DNA of 39,729 nucleotides from Rhodoblastus sp964425315 (GCA_964425315.1 CAYRNB010000026.1:1-39729); one strand, 5' to 3'; shown: positions 1-7,736, counted from the first letter of the stretch. Translations and numbers: made by a program. The notes: generated by a model from the letters alone, not told the origin.

Positions 1-66
1 CTCATCTGCGACATGTGCAAAATTCTTAAATTTCGCTTCGGGTTGCGGTTGGAAGCGGCATTGCGC

Positions 67-91
67 GCGGCGCCATATTGATGGGCGCCGC
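67..91. repeat. Imperfect hairpin upstream of the NADH dehydrogenase
   Basis: A 10-base arm at 67-76 and an 11-base arm at 81-91 are complementary apart from one bulged G, around a 4-base loop. It lies about 80 bases before the start codon of the first gene. No T-run follows, so it is not a clear terminator; it could be leader structure or the remains of an upstream gene end outside the window. Confidence 0.4.
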
Positions 92-173
92 GAAACCGGC
101 CCATAGTCGCCGGCTTCGGCCGCCGGTTTCCGGCGCGCGCGACGCAAGTCCGCGCCGAAGGGGGATCAACATC

Positions 174-1508
174 ATGACCGATGCAGAACAGCGTTGGGAG
201 CATGGCCATCGCGTCGTCATCGTCGGCGGCGGCGCCGGCGGCCTCGAACTCGCGACAAGGCTCGGCGACAAATTCGGACGCAAGGGCGTCCTCGAGGTCA
301 CGCTGATCGATCGAGCCCGCACCCACGTCTGGAAGCCCAAGCTTCACGAGATCGCGGCGGGCAGCATGGACATGTCCGAGCACGAGGTGAACTATCTCGC
401 GCATTCGCACTGGCATGGTTTTCGGTACCGGATCGGCGAGATGACCGGCCTCGACCGCGAGCGGCGCGAGGTTCATGTGGCGCCTTATCTCGATTCGGAG
501 GGCAGGGAAGTCACGCCGAAACGTTCCTTCGGCTATGACACGCTGGTGATCGCCATCGGCAGCCAAAGCAACGATTTCGGCACGCCAGGCGTGAAGGAAT
601 TCGCGATGAGGCTGGAGGACCAGACCGACGCGACCCGGTTCCACGAGCGCATGGTCAACGCCTGCATTCGCGCGCACGCTCAAGAAGCGCCCTTGCGGCC
701 GGAGCAGCTGAAGGTCGCGATCATCGGCGCGGGCGCGACCGGTGTCGAACTGGCGGCGGAGCTGCACCGGACGACGCGCGAGGTCGTCGCCTATGGCCTC
801 GATCGGGTGGATCCGGACAAGGACATCAAAGTCACCGTTCTGGAGGCGGCCGACCGCATTCTGACGTCGCTGCCTGTGCGGCTCTCAACCGCGGCCGAGG
901 ACTTGCTGAATGGACTGGGCGTCCAGGTTTTGACCAGCGCAAAGGTCGCCCGGGTGTTGCGCGACGGCGTCGAACTGGCGGATGGGCGCGTCATTCCCGC
1001 CGAGCTGGTGGTCTGGGCCGCGGGCATAAAAGCGCCGGATTTTTTGAAGGACATCGGCGGGCTCGAAACCAACCGCCTGAACCAGCTCGTGGTCAAACCG
1101 ACGCTGCAGACGACGCGGGACGAAAATATTTTCAGCTTCGGCGACTGCGCCGCCTGTCCCTGGGTCGGACACGACGCCACCGTGCCGCCACGGGCGCAGG
1201 CGGCGCATCAGCAGGCATCGCATCTCTACGCCCAGTTCCGGCGTTGCTTGGCCGGCAAGCCGTTGCAGGACTATCGCTACCGCGACTTCGGCTCGCTGGT
1301 TTCGCTCGGCGAATTCAGCACGGTCGGCAGTCTGATGGGCGGGCTGATCGGCGGCAGCATGATGATCGAAGGTTTTTTTGCGCGCATGATGTATGTGTCG
1401 CTTTACAAGATGCACGAGCTGGCCCTTCACGGCGCGGCCAAGATGACGCTCGATACGATCGCGCGCGTCATCACCCGGCGCACCGAGCCGGTTGTCAAGC
1501 TTCACTGA
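174..1508 (+). CDS. ndh: Type II NADH dehydrogenase (NAD(P)/FAD-dependent oxidoreductase)
   Basis: This single-subunit flavoprotein family oxidises NADH and reduces quinone at the inner face of the membrane without pumping protons. The 444-residue protein has an FAD-binding GxGxxG site at about residues 18-24, a second nucleotide-binding fold (IIGAGATGVELAAEL) at about 183-197, and the late FAD motif FSFGDCA. The glycine-rich, amphipathic C-terminus (LMGGLIGGSMM onward) fits the peripheral membrane attachment of NDH-2 enzymes. The reading frame is open from 78, but the ATG at 174 is chosen because GAAGGGGGA lies 8 bases upstream and the family N-terminus begins just before the dinucleotide fold. 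It is convergent with the VWA gene. A sulfide:quinone oxidoreductase relative is less likely because the redox cysteines expected there are not evident. Confidence 0.87.
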   Translation: MTDAEQRWEHGHRVVIVGGGAGGLELATRLGDKFGRKGVLEVTLIDRARTHVWKPKLHEIAAGSMDMSEHEVNYLAHSHWHGFRYRIGEMTGLDRERREVHVAPYLDSEGREVTPKRSFGYDTLVIAIGSQSNDFGTPGVKEFAMRLEDQTDATRFHERMVNACIRAHAQEAPLRPEQLKVAIIGAGATGVELAAELHRTTREVVAYGLDRVDPDKDIKVTVLEAADRILTSLPVRLSTAAEDLLNGLGVQVLTSAKVARVLRDGVELADGRVIPAELVVWAAGIKAPDFLKDIGGLETNRLNQLVVKPTLQTTRDENIFSFGDCAACPWVGHDATVPPRAQAAHQQASHLYAQFRRCLAGKPLQDYRYRDFGSLVSLGEFSTVGSLMGGLIGGSMMIEGFFARMMYVSLYKMHELALHGAAKMTLDTIARVITRRTEPVVKLH

Positions 1509-1528
1509 AACCCCGGCGGGGTGACGCC

Positions 1529-1558
1529 GCCTGGCGCGAAAAGGGCTCCGCGCCAGGC
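1529..1558. repeat. 10-bp perfect inverted repeat between convergent genes
   Basis: Arms at 1529-1538 and 1549-1558 are perfectly complementary with a 10-base loop. It lies between the ends of the NADH dehydrogenase gene and the VWA gene. No T-run follows on either strand, so it may end transcription in a non-canonical way or protect 3' ends rather than act as a classic intrinsic terminator. Confidence 0.6.
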
Positions 1559-1577
1559 TGACTGGGCCGCCAGAAAT

Positions 1578-2963
1578 TTACTGGCCGGCGTTTTGGATCG
1601 TGTCGATCTCCACGGTTTTGACCGAAGCCGAAACCTCGCCCTGGGCGTTCTGCCATTTGCTGACTCCAAGCGTCAGGGCGCCCGGCGGACGCAATGAAGT
1701 CAGCGGCTCCGTCGCGTAGACGACCTGTTTCCCGCCCTTCAGTTCGCCCTCGACCATCACCGACACTTGATAGCCATGGCCACGCTTGGAGAGAGTCATG
1801 GTGATGTTTTTCTTTTTGAGGCTCGCCACGGCGGCGTCATATTGGACCAAGCCCATGCTGCTGCAATCCGGGCCGCCGCGAACTGGTTTGGTGAAACGAA
1901 CGATCTTGCCATGACTGCTCTTGATCAGCGACAAATCGACGTGCGCGCAGCCGCAACAGTCGCGCTTGGTCGAAAAAACGCCGGCGAGATAGTTCTTATC
2001 GTCTTTACGCAGGCCAACCCAGATCTCATCCCTGCCGGTTTTCGCGCCAGGGTTGAGTTTGACGTGAATGTCCCAGTCGCCGGTCGGCAACGCGTGCTGA
2101 AGCGTAATCAGATTGGCCATCTTCGCATCTGAAAAGCCGGAGACGGCGCTGCTGACCATCAACAGGTCGCCGTCCTCGACCACATAGGAATCGGGATCGG
2201 GGTTGGTTACATTCCAGTCGGCGCTCAGCTTGTCGCCCTTGAAGCCGTCGAAAAAGACGCGGTTCGAAGTGGGCTGAGGCTTGGGCGCCGGCTTTTTCAT
2301 CGTATCCGCTTCGGCCACTTTGACGGCCTTTTTCAGCGTGCTGGCGAAATCCGCCGCCTTGTCGGCGGAGAAGAATTTTCCGCCGGTTTCCTTGGCCAGG
2401 CAGTCGATCGAAGCCTGCTGTTGGCGATTGAGATTGAGGCCGACGATGTCGACCTTGAGGTTAAGTCCGGCCTCCTTGACCATCTTGGCCGCCGCGCACG
2501 GATTGCCGCCGCATTCTTCAATCCCGTCAGTGACGAGCAAAATGGCGTTGTTCTGCCCCTTGAGGGCGGCGAAGTTCTTGGCGCCGGCCTCGACGGCCGC
2601 GGCGATGGGCGTTTCGCCCTTGGGCTGCAACGAGGCGACGTGCTCCGCGATCTTCTGGGCGCTTTCCGCGCCGATCGGCGAAACCAGCTGTATGTCCGAG
2701 CAATCCTTGGCGCGACGGTGGCCGAAAACCATCAGGCCGACCCGCGTATCGGCCGGCATGGCCGGTATCGCCGTGGCGACGGCCGCCTTGGCCGAGTCCA
2801 TGCGCGTTCGCCCCTCGACCATTTTCGCCATCGAGCCGGATGAGTCGAAGATGAGAAGAACGTTGCTGTGGGGAACGGCGTGGGCCATGCCGAGGCTCAG
2901 AAAAAGCGAAGATGCCGCAAGCGCGGGGATCACCGCGCTGCGGAGTTGTTTCCTTGCATACAT
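1578..2963 (-). CDS. Exported von Willebrand factor A domain protein with C-terminal lectin-like region
   Basis: The 461-residue protein begins with a Sec signal peptide (basic MYARKQLR, hydrophobic core, cleavage near AHA at 27-29), so it should act in the periplasm or outside the cell. Residues 34-215 form a VWA domain with an intact metal site, D40-x-S42-x-S44, and the later TDGIEECGG segment. A Lys/Pro/Ala linker (about 222-235) leads to a C-terminal part starting near VFFDGF that resembles concanavalin/LamG-type sandwich domains and contains a CCGC cluster. VWA domains usually bind protein ligands through a divalent metal; the ligand here is unknown. A strong GGGGGGCAGGAC ribosome binding site precedes ATG 2963. 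It appears monocistronic; about 240 bases separate it from cutA upstream. Confidence 0.8.
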   Translation of the reverse strand: MYARKQLRSAVIPALAASSLFLSLGMAHAVPHSNVLLIFDSSGSMAKMVEGRTRMDSAKAAVATAIPAMPADTRVGLMVFGHRRAKDCSDIQLVSPIGAESAQKIAEHVASLQPKGETPIAAAVEAGAKNFAALKGQNNAILLVTDGIEECGGNPCAAAKMVKEAGLNLKVDIVGLNLNRQQQASIDCLAKETGGKFFSADKAADFASTLKKAVKVAEADTMKKPAPKPQPTSNRVFFDGFKGDKLSADWNVTNPDPDSYVVEDGDLLMVSSAVSGFSDAKMANLITLQHALPTGDWDIHVKLNPGAKTGRDEIWVGLRKDDKNYLAGVFSTKRDCCGCAHVDLSLIKSSHGKIVRFTKPVRGGPDCSSMGLVQYDAAVASLKKKNITMTLSKRGHGYQVSVMVEGELKGGKQVVYATEPLTSLRPPGALTLGVSKWQNAQGEVSASVKTVEIDTIQNAGQ

Positions 2964-3207
2964 GTCCTGCCCCCCAGGATCAGTGGTTAAAAGTAAACGC
3001 AGTCCTCATGTTGGTTAGTCCGACGGGCGAACGATAAAAGGGGGCGAGGGGGGTTGGCAACCCGTGGCGCTGGCCATGGCCTTGAATAGATCAGGGTTTC
3101 CGCCGTTTCGTCCGAATAAAAGCGTTCGTGCGGCCACGACGCGAGCCGGACGCGCTCCAGGGCTTGTCGCCGGTCTTTGGCGTCATTCGCGAGCGCCCGG
3201 CGCGAGA

Positions 3208-3534
3208 TTAATCGTCGTCCTTCTCGGTCGCTTCCGCCATCCAGTCGAGATAGGCGGGATCGGCGGAAATAATCGGCAAAGCGACGATTTCCGGCAGGTC
3301 GTAATCGTGCAATTCGCGGATTTTCGCCGCCACCGCCTCGAAATCGTCGCGGTGGGCCTTGATCGATAAGAGAAATTCCTGGGCGCGCTCCGGCGCGCCC
3401 TTCCAGAAATAATGGCTGACGACAGAAGCAATCTGAACGCAGGCGGCGAGCCTTTCCGCGACCAGAGCGGCGGCGATTTCGTCCGCCTTGACCCCGTCGT
3501 CGGTCGTGGTCTGCACGATGCAGAAATCGGTCAT
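3208..3534 (-). CDS. cutA: Divalent-cation tolerance protein CutA
   Basis: CutA is a small trimeric cytoplasmic protein with a ferredoxin-like fold, linked to tolerance of copper and other divalent metals although its exact activity is unsettled. The 108-residue product shows the family pattern: FCIVQTTTDD at the start, the LAACVQI strand, HYFWKG, FLLSIKA and a C-terminal PAYLDWM. ATG 3534 is preferred over ATG 3540 because it overlaps the hemH stop as ATGA (3531-3534), a typical translational-coupling arrangement. The frame extends further upstream inside hemH but that part is not coding. Co-transcription with ferrochelatase links it to metal handling. Confidence 0.87.
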   Translation of the reverse strand: MTDFCIVQTTTDDGVKADEIAAALVAERLAACVQIASVVSHYFWKGAPERAQEFLLSIKAHRDDFEAVAAKIRELHDYDLPEIVALPIISADPAYLDWMAEATEKDDD

Positions 3535-4568
3535 ATCCATCCGGCCAGCTCCCGGCGCAAAATATCGGCGATCACGTCGATCGCCGCCTCGCTGTCGTTG
3601 AGGCAGGGAATGAGGGCGAATTTCTCCCCGCCGGCATCGAGAAAGACGTGGCGGTTCTCGACGCCCAACTCCTCCAACGTCTCCAGGCAATCGGCGACAA
3701 AGCCCGGCGCGATCACCGCGACCTTTTTCACTCCCTGGCCCGGCAAGCGCCGCATCGTGTCGATCGTATAGGGTTTCAGCCATTCCGCCGGCCCGAAACG
3801 CGACTGGAAGGTCATCAGCATTTTGTCCGAAAGCCCGGTCGCTTCGCCCAAGGCTCTGGTCGTCGCGACGCAATGGCTCAAGTAGGGATCGCCCTTGTCG
3901 GAATAGTCCTGCGGAATTCCGTGCCACGAGACCACAATTTTGTCCGGCGTGAAATCGAGCCTGGCCAGGGAATCGCGCAGGTCCCTGGCGATGGCCTCGA
4001 TATAGGCGGGCCGGTCGTAAAACGGCGCGGCGATGCGCAGGGTCGGCTGCCACCGCATTTTCTTCAAGGCGTCGAAAGCGCTATCGGCGACGGTGGCGCT
4101 GGTTGCTGCGCAATATTGCGGATAGAGCGGAACGACAAGCAGGCGATCGCAGCCTTGCGCCTTCAAAAAATTGATTCGCTCTTCCATGCGCGGCAGGCCG
4201 TAGCGCATGGCCCAATCCACCACGATTATTCCGCCCGCCTCGGCGCCCAGGCCGCCCTCGGCGATCCGGGCCGAAATTTTTTCGCTTTGCGACCGCGTGA
4301 CGGTCTTCAACGGCCCCTCATTGCGCTCGTTATTCCAGATCGAGGCGTAATCCTTGCCTTTGCGCGACGGGCGCGTCGTCAGGATGACGAGGTTGAGCAG
4401 AGGCAGCCACAGCCAGCGTGGCGTCTCGATCACCCGCCGGTCGGAGAGGAATTCGCCCAAATAGCGGCGCATTGGCCAATAGCTCGTCCCCTCCGGCGTG
4501 CCGAGATTGACCAGCAGCACGCCGATGCGCCCGGCGGCGTTTTGGTCGGATGGAGAGAGAGGGGACAT
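3531..4568 (-). CDS. hemH: Ferrochelatase
   Basis: Ferrochelatase inserts Fe(II) into protoporphyrin IX, the last step of protohaem synthesis, at the cytoplasmic face of the membrane. The 345-residue protein matches the family along its length: GVLLVNLGTPEG near the N-terminus, the YPQYCAATS segment, catalytic-type His216 in WHGIPQDYSDKGDPY, and the C-terminal FVADCLETLEE region carrying the conserved acidic residues. It overlaps cutA by four bases and is divergent from hemN. The ribosome binding site is weak. An FNR-type box lies 106-119 bases upstream of the ATG and could serve this gene, hemN, or both. Confidence 0.95.
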   Translation of the reverse strand: MSPLSPSDQNAAGRIGVLLVNLGTPEGTSYWPMRRYLGEFLSDRRVIETPRWLWLPLLNLVILTTRPSRKGKDYASIWNNERNEGPLKTVTRSQSEKISARIAEGGLGAEAGGIIVVDWAMRYGLPRMEERINFLKAQGCDRLLVVPLYPQYCAATSATVADSAFDALKKMRWQPTLRIAAPFYDRPAYIEAIARDLRDSLARLDFTPDKIVVSWHGIPQDYSDKGDPYLSHCVATTRALGEATGLSDKMLMTFQSRFGPAEWLKPYTIDTMRRLPGQGVKKVAVIAPGFVADCLETLEELGVENRHVFLDAGGEKFALIPCLNDSEAAIDVIADILRRELAGWI

Positions 4569-4673
4569 GGCGAAACAAAGGTTGATTGTGAGCCTGCTTC
4601 TTTGAAATAAAATTCGCCGTCGCGCAATCGCGCCGCCTAAAACGCCTGTTGCGCTGCACGATTGCGAAAATAT

Positions 4674-4687
4674 TTGATCCGGGTCAA
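4674..4687. promoter_or_regulatory. FNR/FixK-type operator between hemH and hemN
   Basis: The site reads TTGATCCGGGTCAA, matching the FNR/FixK/FnrN consensus TTGAT-N4-ATCAA at nine of ten fixed positions. It is in the hemH-hemN divergent region. Low-oxygen control of hemN through such boxes is established in rhizobia. Its centre is only 42 bases from the hemN ATG, so a class II start at -41.5 would leave no room for the AGGA ribosome binding site at 4712-4715. Toward hemH the same geometry would give a leader of about 70 bases. Which gene is activated is therefore open. Confidence 0.72.
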
Positions 4688-4722
4688 AGTCGCGTCTCCA
4701 TCTTCCGTGTCAGGACTTTTGC

Positions 4723-6075
4723 ATGAACGCTCCGCCGTCCAGTCTCGTCCTCGCCGAAAAAGCCGTCCCTCGTTATACGAGCTATCCGACGGCGCCGCAT
4801 TTTTCCGACGCCGTCGGGCCGCAGAAGGCCGGCGAATGGCTCGCCGCGCTGCCGACCACGACCCGGCTGTCGCTCTATCTGCACGTGCCCTATTGCCGCG
4901 AGCTTTGCACCTATTGCGGCTGCCACACCAGGGCGACGCTGCAGCAGGCGCCGCTTGACGCCTATGCCGAGACGCTGCTGCGCGAAATCGATCTCGTCGC
5001 CCGCGCCACGCCGGCCCGCACGGTCACGCACGCTCATTGGGGCGGCGGCACGCCCAGCATGCTCGGCCCGGAGCGCCTGCTGCGCCTGAAAGACGCCTTG
5101 CGCAGCCATTTCGCCTTCGCGCCCAGCGCCGAAATCTCGATCGAACTCGACCCGCGCTATGTCGACCAGGAACTGGTCGACGCGCTCGCGGCCGGCGGCT
5201 TCACCCGAGTCAGCCTCGGCGTGCAGGACTTGAACGCGCATGTGCAGGAGGCGATGGGCCGCGTCCAACCGTTCGAAAAGGTCGCGCGCGCCGTCGAGCT
5301 TTTGCGCGGCCGCGATTTTTCCGCGATCAACCTCGATCTCATGTACGGCCTGCCGAATCAGACCGAGGAGGATGTGGTCCGCACGGCGGAACTGGCCGCT
5401 TCGCTCGAGCCGAGCCGGCTCGCCATTTTCGGTTACGCCCATGCGCCGTGGTTCTCCAAGCGGCAGAAGCTGATCGATTCCGAAGCCCTGCCCGGCGCGG
5501 CGGAACGGCTGAAACAGGCGGCGCTGGCGCGCAAGACTCTGGTCGAGCAGGGTTTTGTCTCCATCGGCCTCGACCATTTCGCCCGGCCGCACGATCCACT
5601 TGCGGTCGCTGCGCAAACTGGAAAGCTGCGCCGCAACTTCCAGGGCTATACCACCGACCAGGCCGAAGCCCTGTTGCCGTTCGGCGCCTCCTCCATCGGC
5701 CGCCTCCCGCAAGGTTATATGCAGAACGCCGCGGATGTCGGCTCCTGGCGGCGCGCCATTGAGGCCGGGCTTTTCGCCACCGTCAAAGGCGTGGCGTTCT
5801 CGCGCGAGGACGAAGCGCGCGCGGCGGTGATCGAGCGGCTGATGTGCGATTTTTCCGTCGATTACGGCGCGATCGCCGAAGAAAAGCTTGGCAATGACGC
5901 GGCTTTCGACGCGGCGCAGAACGATCTCGCGCCGCTGGTTCGCGAGGGCGTCGCCGTCCAGGAAGGACGGCGGGTCACGCTGACGGAAGAAGGCCGGCCG
6001 TTCATGCGGCTGGTCGCCGCCGCCTTCGACGCCTATCTGCCGGCCCGCGCCGCGCGCCACAGCGTCGCGGTCTAG
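4723..6075 (+). CDS. hemN: Oxygen-independent coproporphyrinogen III oxidase
   Basis: HemN is a radical-SAM enzyme that decarboxylates two propionate side chains of coproporphyrinogen III when oxygen is scarce. The 450-residue protein carries the HemN signature PRYTSYPTAPHF at 16-27 and the Fe-S motif C58-x3-C62-x2-C65-x-C67, including the extra cysteine of true HemN. WGGGTPS and the C-terminal HemN domain (FSREDEARAAVIERLMCDF) follow. These features separate it from the HemW haem-chaperone group. The start ATG 4723 has AGGA seven bases upstream. Being divergent from hemH with an FNR-type box between them fits expression under low oxygen. Confidence 0.95.
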   Translation: MNAPPSSLVLAEKAVPRYTSYPTAPHFSDAVGPQKAGEWLAALPTTTRLSLYLHVPYCRELCTYCGCHTRATLQQAPLDAYAETLLREIDLVARATPARTVTHAHWGGGTPSMLGPERLLRLKDALRSHFAFAPSAEISIELDPRYVDQELVDALAAGGFTRVSLGVQDLNAHVQEAMGRVQPFEKVARAVELLRGRDFSAINLDLMYGLPNQTEEDVVRTAELAASLEPSRLAIFGYAHAPWFSKRQKLIDSEALPGAAERLKQAALARKTLVEQGFVSIGLDHFARPHDPLAVAAQTGKLRRNFQGYTTDQAEALLPFGASSIGRLPQGYMQNAADVGSWRRAIEAGLFATVKGVAFSREDEARAAVIERLMCDFSVDYGAIAEEKLGNDAAFDAAQNDLAPLVREGVAVQEGRRVTLTEEGRPFMRLVAAAFDAYLPARAARHSVAV

Positions 6076-6099
6076 TCGACATTTAGACCGCTCACGCGC

Positions 6100-6708
6100 C
6101 TAAATATCCTGGCCTTCGACCTTGCGCCGCAAGTGTTTTACGCGCGCGCGCAACGGCGCGTTCTGCGGATCGAGGGCAAGCGCCCGGCGCAAGAGCGCCA
6201 GGGCCGGCTTGTCGTCGCCGGCCGTCTGCATCATTTCGGCCAGCTCGATCATGGCGAGGAAATCGCGCGGATTGGCTGCCAGGGCGCGATCGAGGTCGAT
6301 CATTGCTTCCTCGCTGTCGCCCTGGAGTATGGCCTGCTGCGCCCGCCGCCGCCAGGCCTCGGACCAGTCCGGGTAAAGGCTCACGATGCGGTTGAGCAGG
6401 CGAGTCGCCGCCTGGCCCTGCGCGCTTCGCATCGCCGCTTCCGCGCGCGCCATGAGCAGATCCGCGGTGGGCGAGCCCGAATGCGCCCAGACATGCACAA
6501 TGACTGCGCGAATCTGGTCGGCGCTCGCCGCATCGGGCGCGTCCCGCAGCCGGGCGAAGAGATCGTCGAAAAGTTTTTGGCGCGCCGCGCCGTGGGGGAG
6601 AAGGGACTGCGAATCGCTGTGCGGCGGCGCGATAGGCGCAGATGGCGCGCCCGCCAACAGGACGAGACCGCAGGAAACGAGAAGAGGTTTCACAAGCAAC
6701 GCCGACAT
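6100..6708 (-). CDS. Exported tetratricopeptide-repeat protein
   Basis: The 202-residue protein starts with a signal peptide (MSALLVKPLLVSCGLVLLAGAP). A cysteine at residue 13 is too early for a typical lipobox. From about residue 85 it has two to three TPR units: the repeats around YPDWSEAWRRRAQQAILQGD, NPRDFLAMIELAEMMQTAGD and DPQNAPLRARVKHL show the alternating small and aromatic pattern. TPRs mediate protein contacts; no specific partner is indicated. GGGGG lies seven bases before ATG 6708. It converges with hemN, 24 bases away. Similar short periplasmic TPR proteins occur widely in Rhizobiales without an assigned function. Confidence 0.75.
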   Translation of the reverse strand: MSALLVKPLLVSCGLVLLAGAPSAPIAPPHSDSQSLLPHGAARQKLFDDLFARLRDAPDAASADQIRAVIVHVWAHSGSPTADLLMARAEAAMRSAQGQAATRLLNRIVSLYPDWSEAWRRRAQQAILQGDSEEAMIDLDRALAANPRDFLAMIELAEMMQTAGDDKPALALLRRALALDPQNAPLRARVKHLRRKVEGQDI

Positions 6709-6754
6709 CGCAACCCCCGTTTGACCCGCAAAATCGGTCCCGGTTCACAACGCG

Positions 6755-7192
6755 CTAGCGAGCGGAGAGTTGCGCCAGGGTTGCGGTGTCCTCCTCGCCA
6801 CCGCAATATTTTCTTATATTTTGGGCGAAGACCGTCTCCTCCGGCGCGGCGCGGGCGAAAAGCGTCATTGAAGAACGGAATTTGAGATTGTCGGGCTGAC
6901 CGAAAATGTCGAGCAGCGACCGCCCTTCGATTTTTAGCACGAGACTGGCGCATTCGCGCAGGCGGGCCCCGAGAATCGGATGGGCCAGATAGGCTTTGGC
7001 CTCGGCGAGCGAAGCGATCGCGTAAAATTGCGCCGTGGGCGAGAAGCCGAGACCGGCGATCTGGGGAAAGACGAACCACATCCAGTGGCTGGTTTTGCGC
7101 CCGGCGCGCAATTCGGCCCGCACGGATTCGTAGACGCGTTCCTGCGCCGCGACGAAACGATTAAGGCCGTAAGGGTCGTCCTGCCGCGTCAT
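6755..7192 (-). CDS. DUF1810 family protein
   Basis: The 145-residue protein matches the DUF1810 family: DPYGLNRFVAAQE at the N-terminus, the hallmark SHWMWFVFPQIAGLG at about 34-48, and FGQPDNLKFRSSMTLF near the C-terminus. Members are small calpastatin-like soluble proteins; I know of no established reaction for them. ATG 7192 was chosen although the frame is open to 7342, because the family begins right before DPY and the extra segment would run through the rpmJ terminator. There is no signal peptide or membrane segment. Confidence 0.85.
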   Translation of the reverse strand: MTRQDDPYGLNRFVAAQERVYESVRAELRAGRKTSHWMWFVFPQIAGLGFSPTAQFYAIASLAEAKAYLAHPILGARLRECASLVLKIEGRSLLDIFGQPDNLKFRSSMTLFARAAPEETVFAQNIRKYCGGEEDTATLAQLSAR

Positions 7193-7240
7193 GGCGCGCT
7201 TTCCGCAAAAGATGCGCTTAAAAAGATAGGAGAGGCGGCG

Positions 7241-7268
7241 AAAAAACAAAACCCCGGCGGAGCCGGGG
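7241..7268 (-). terminator. Intrinsic terminator of rpmJ
   Basis: Read on the minus strand, a 7-bp GC stem (7262-7268 with 7252-7258, 3-base loop) is followed by a T-rich run at 7251-7241 (TTTTGTTTTTT). It starts 28 bases after the rpmJ stop codon and matches the textbook rho-independent form. Confidence 0.88.
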
Positions 7269-7295
7269 CTTTCGGTCGTGGAAGCAGCGGGCGCT

Positions 7296-7421
7296 TCAGC
7301 CCTGGCGGGCCTTGAACCGCTTCTGCACCTTGTTGATGACATAGACGCGGCCCTTGCGGCGGACCAGCTGATTGGCGCGATGGCGTGCGCGCAGGGATTT
7401 GAGGGAATTGCGGACTTTCAT
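7296..7421 (-). CDS. rpmJ: 50S ribosomal protein L36
   Basis: This 41-residue gene encodes MKVRNSLKSLRARHRANQ followed by LVRRKGRVYVINKVQKRF and KARQG, the alphaproteobacterial type of L36. L36 is the smallest large-subunit protein and sits near the peptidyl-transferase region. This version lacks the zinc-binding cysteines of the C+ paralogue. It stands alone, with its own predicted promoter, a hairpin directly before the start codon and an intrinsic terminator after the stop. Confidence 0.95.
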   Translation of the reverse strand: MKVRNSLKSLRARHRANQLVRRKGRVYVINKVQKRFKARQG

Positions 7422-7426
7422 GGCGG

Positions 7427-7450
7427 ACCCCGGAAAGAATTGGCCGGGGT
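7427..7450 (-). promoter_or_regulatory. Leader hairpin abutting the rpmJ start
   Basis: On the minus strand arms ACCCCGG (7450-7444) and CCGGGGT (7433-7427) form a perfect 7-bp stem with a 10-base loop, ending five bases before the AUG. The only purine-rich candidate for ribosome binding (GGGG) is inside the 3' arm, so the fold could limit initiation on this mRNA. This is inference from sequence alone. Confidence 0.5.
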
Positions 7451-7478
7451 TCTCCCTCAGCCGGAAATTGGAGCCGGT

Positions 7479-7507
7479 CCTATGCCCGATTTGCGCGCCG
7501 CGATCAA
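7479..7507 (-). promoter_or_regulatory. Predicted sigma-70 promoter of rpmJ
   Basis: The minus strand shows TTGATC (7507-7502), a 17-base spacer and CATAGG (7484-7479). The -35 is good and the -10 weak. A start near 7472 would give a leader of about 50 bases that contains the hairpin. Confidence 0.4.
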
Positions 7508-7523
7508 CCCCCTCGTCTCTTTC

Positions 7524-7544
7524 GGCGCCGGCTCAGCCGGCGCC
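7524..7544. repeat. 9-bp inverted repeat around a stop codon
   Basis: Perfect arms 7524-7532 and 7536-7544 enclose a 3-base loop that is exactly the TGA stop codon of the minus-strand small gene (7535-7533). No T-run follows on either strand. It could stabilise the 3' end of that mRNA or mark its termination. Confidence 0.6.
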
Positions 7545-7736
7545 TGGGTCCGATTCCTCTTGCGCGAAGGTTTCGGATGGAAGCACGCCCGAGCCGGGGC
7601 AAGCGTCGTAATTGGTAAGTTCGGGGCGCGCATGCGGTCCCGCCGCCGGCATGAATTCGAAGGCCTGCGCCGCGGATAGCGCCGCTTCCGGTCTGACGAC
7701 TAAAGCGCCGTCGCCCATTTCAACTTGATGGTCCAT
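7533..7736 (-). CDS. Small protein of unknown function (67 aa)
   Basis: I do not recognise this family. It begins MDHQVEMGDGALVVRPEAAL, continues through an Ala-rich stretch and a segment with TNYDACPGSGVLPSE, and ends ESDPGAG. There is one cysteine, no signal peptide and no membrane segment; it is acidic overall. Support for translation is a strong AGGGGG ribosome binding site six bases before the ATG and an AT-rich promoter-like region upstream (7740-7830). It could be a short regulatory or peptide-precursor type protein, but nothing around it shows a maturation enzyme. It lies just upstream of the rpmJ promoter on the same strand. Confidence 0.5.
   Translation of the reverse strand: MDHQVEMGDGALVVRPEAALSAAQAFEFMPAAGPHARPELTNYDACPGSGVLPSETFAQEESDPGAG

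Noticed and set aside
78..173. An extended N-terminus for the NADH dehydrogenase from TTG 78
   Set aside because: The extra 32 residues are basic and do not fit the family; the ATG at 174 has a proper ribosome binding site.
1529..1558. Intrinsic terminator for the NADH dehydrogenase or VWA gene
   Set aside because: The stem is strong but no T-run follows on either strand; kept only as an inverted repeat.
4684..6060. A 458-codon minus-strand open frame opposite hemN
   Set aside because: It is a shadow of a long GC-rich gene: hemN has all its motifs on the plus strand, and the minus-strand product is compositionally biased with no recognisable domain.
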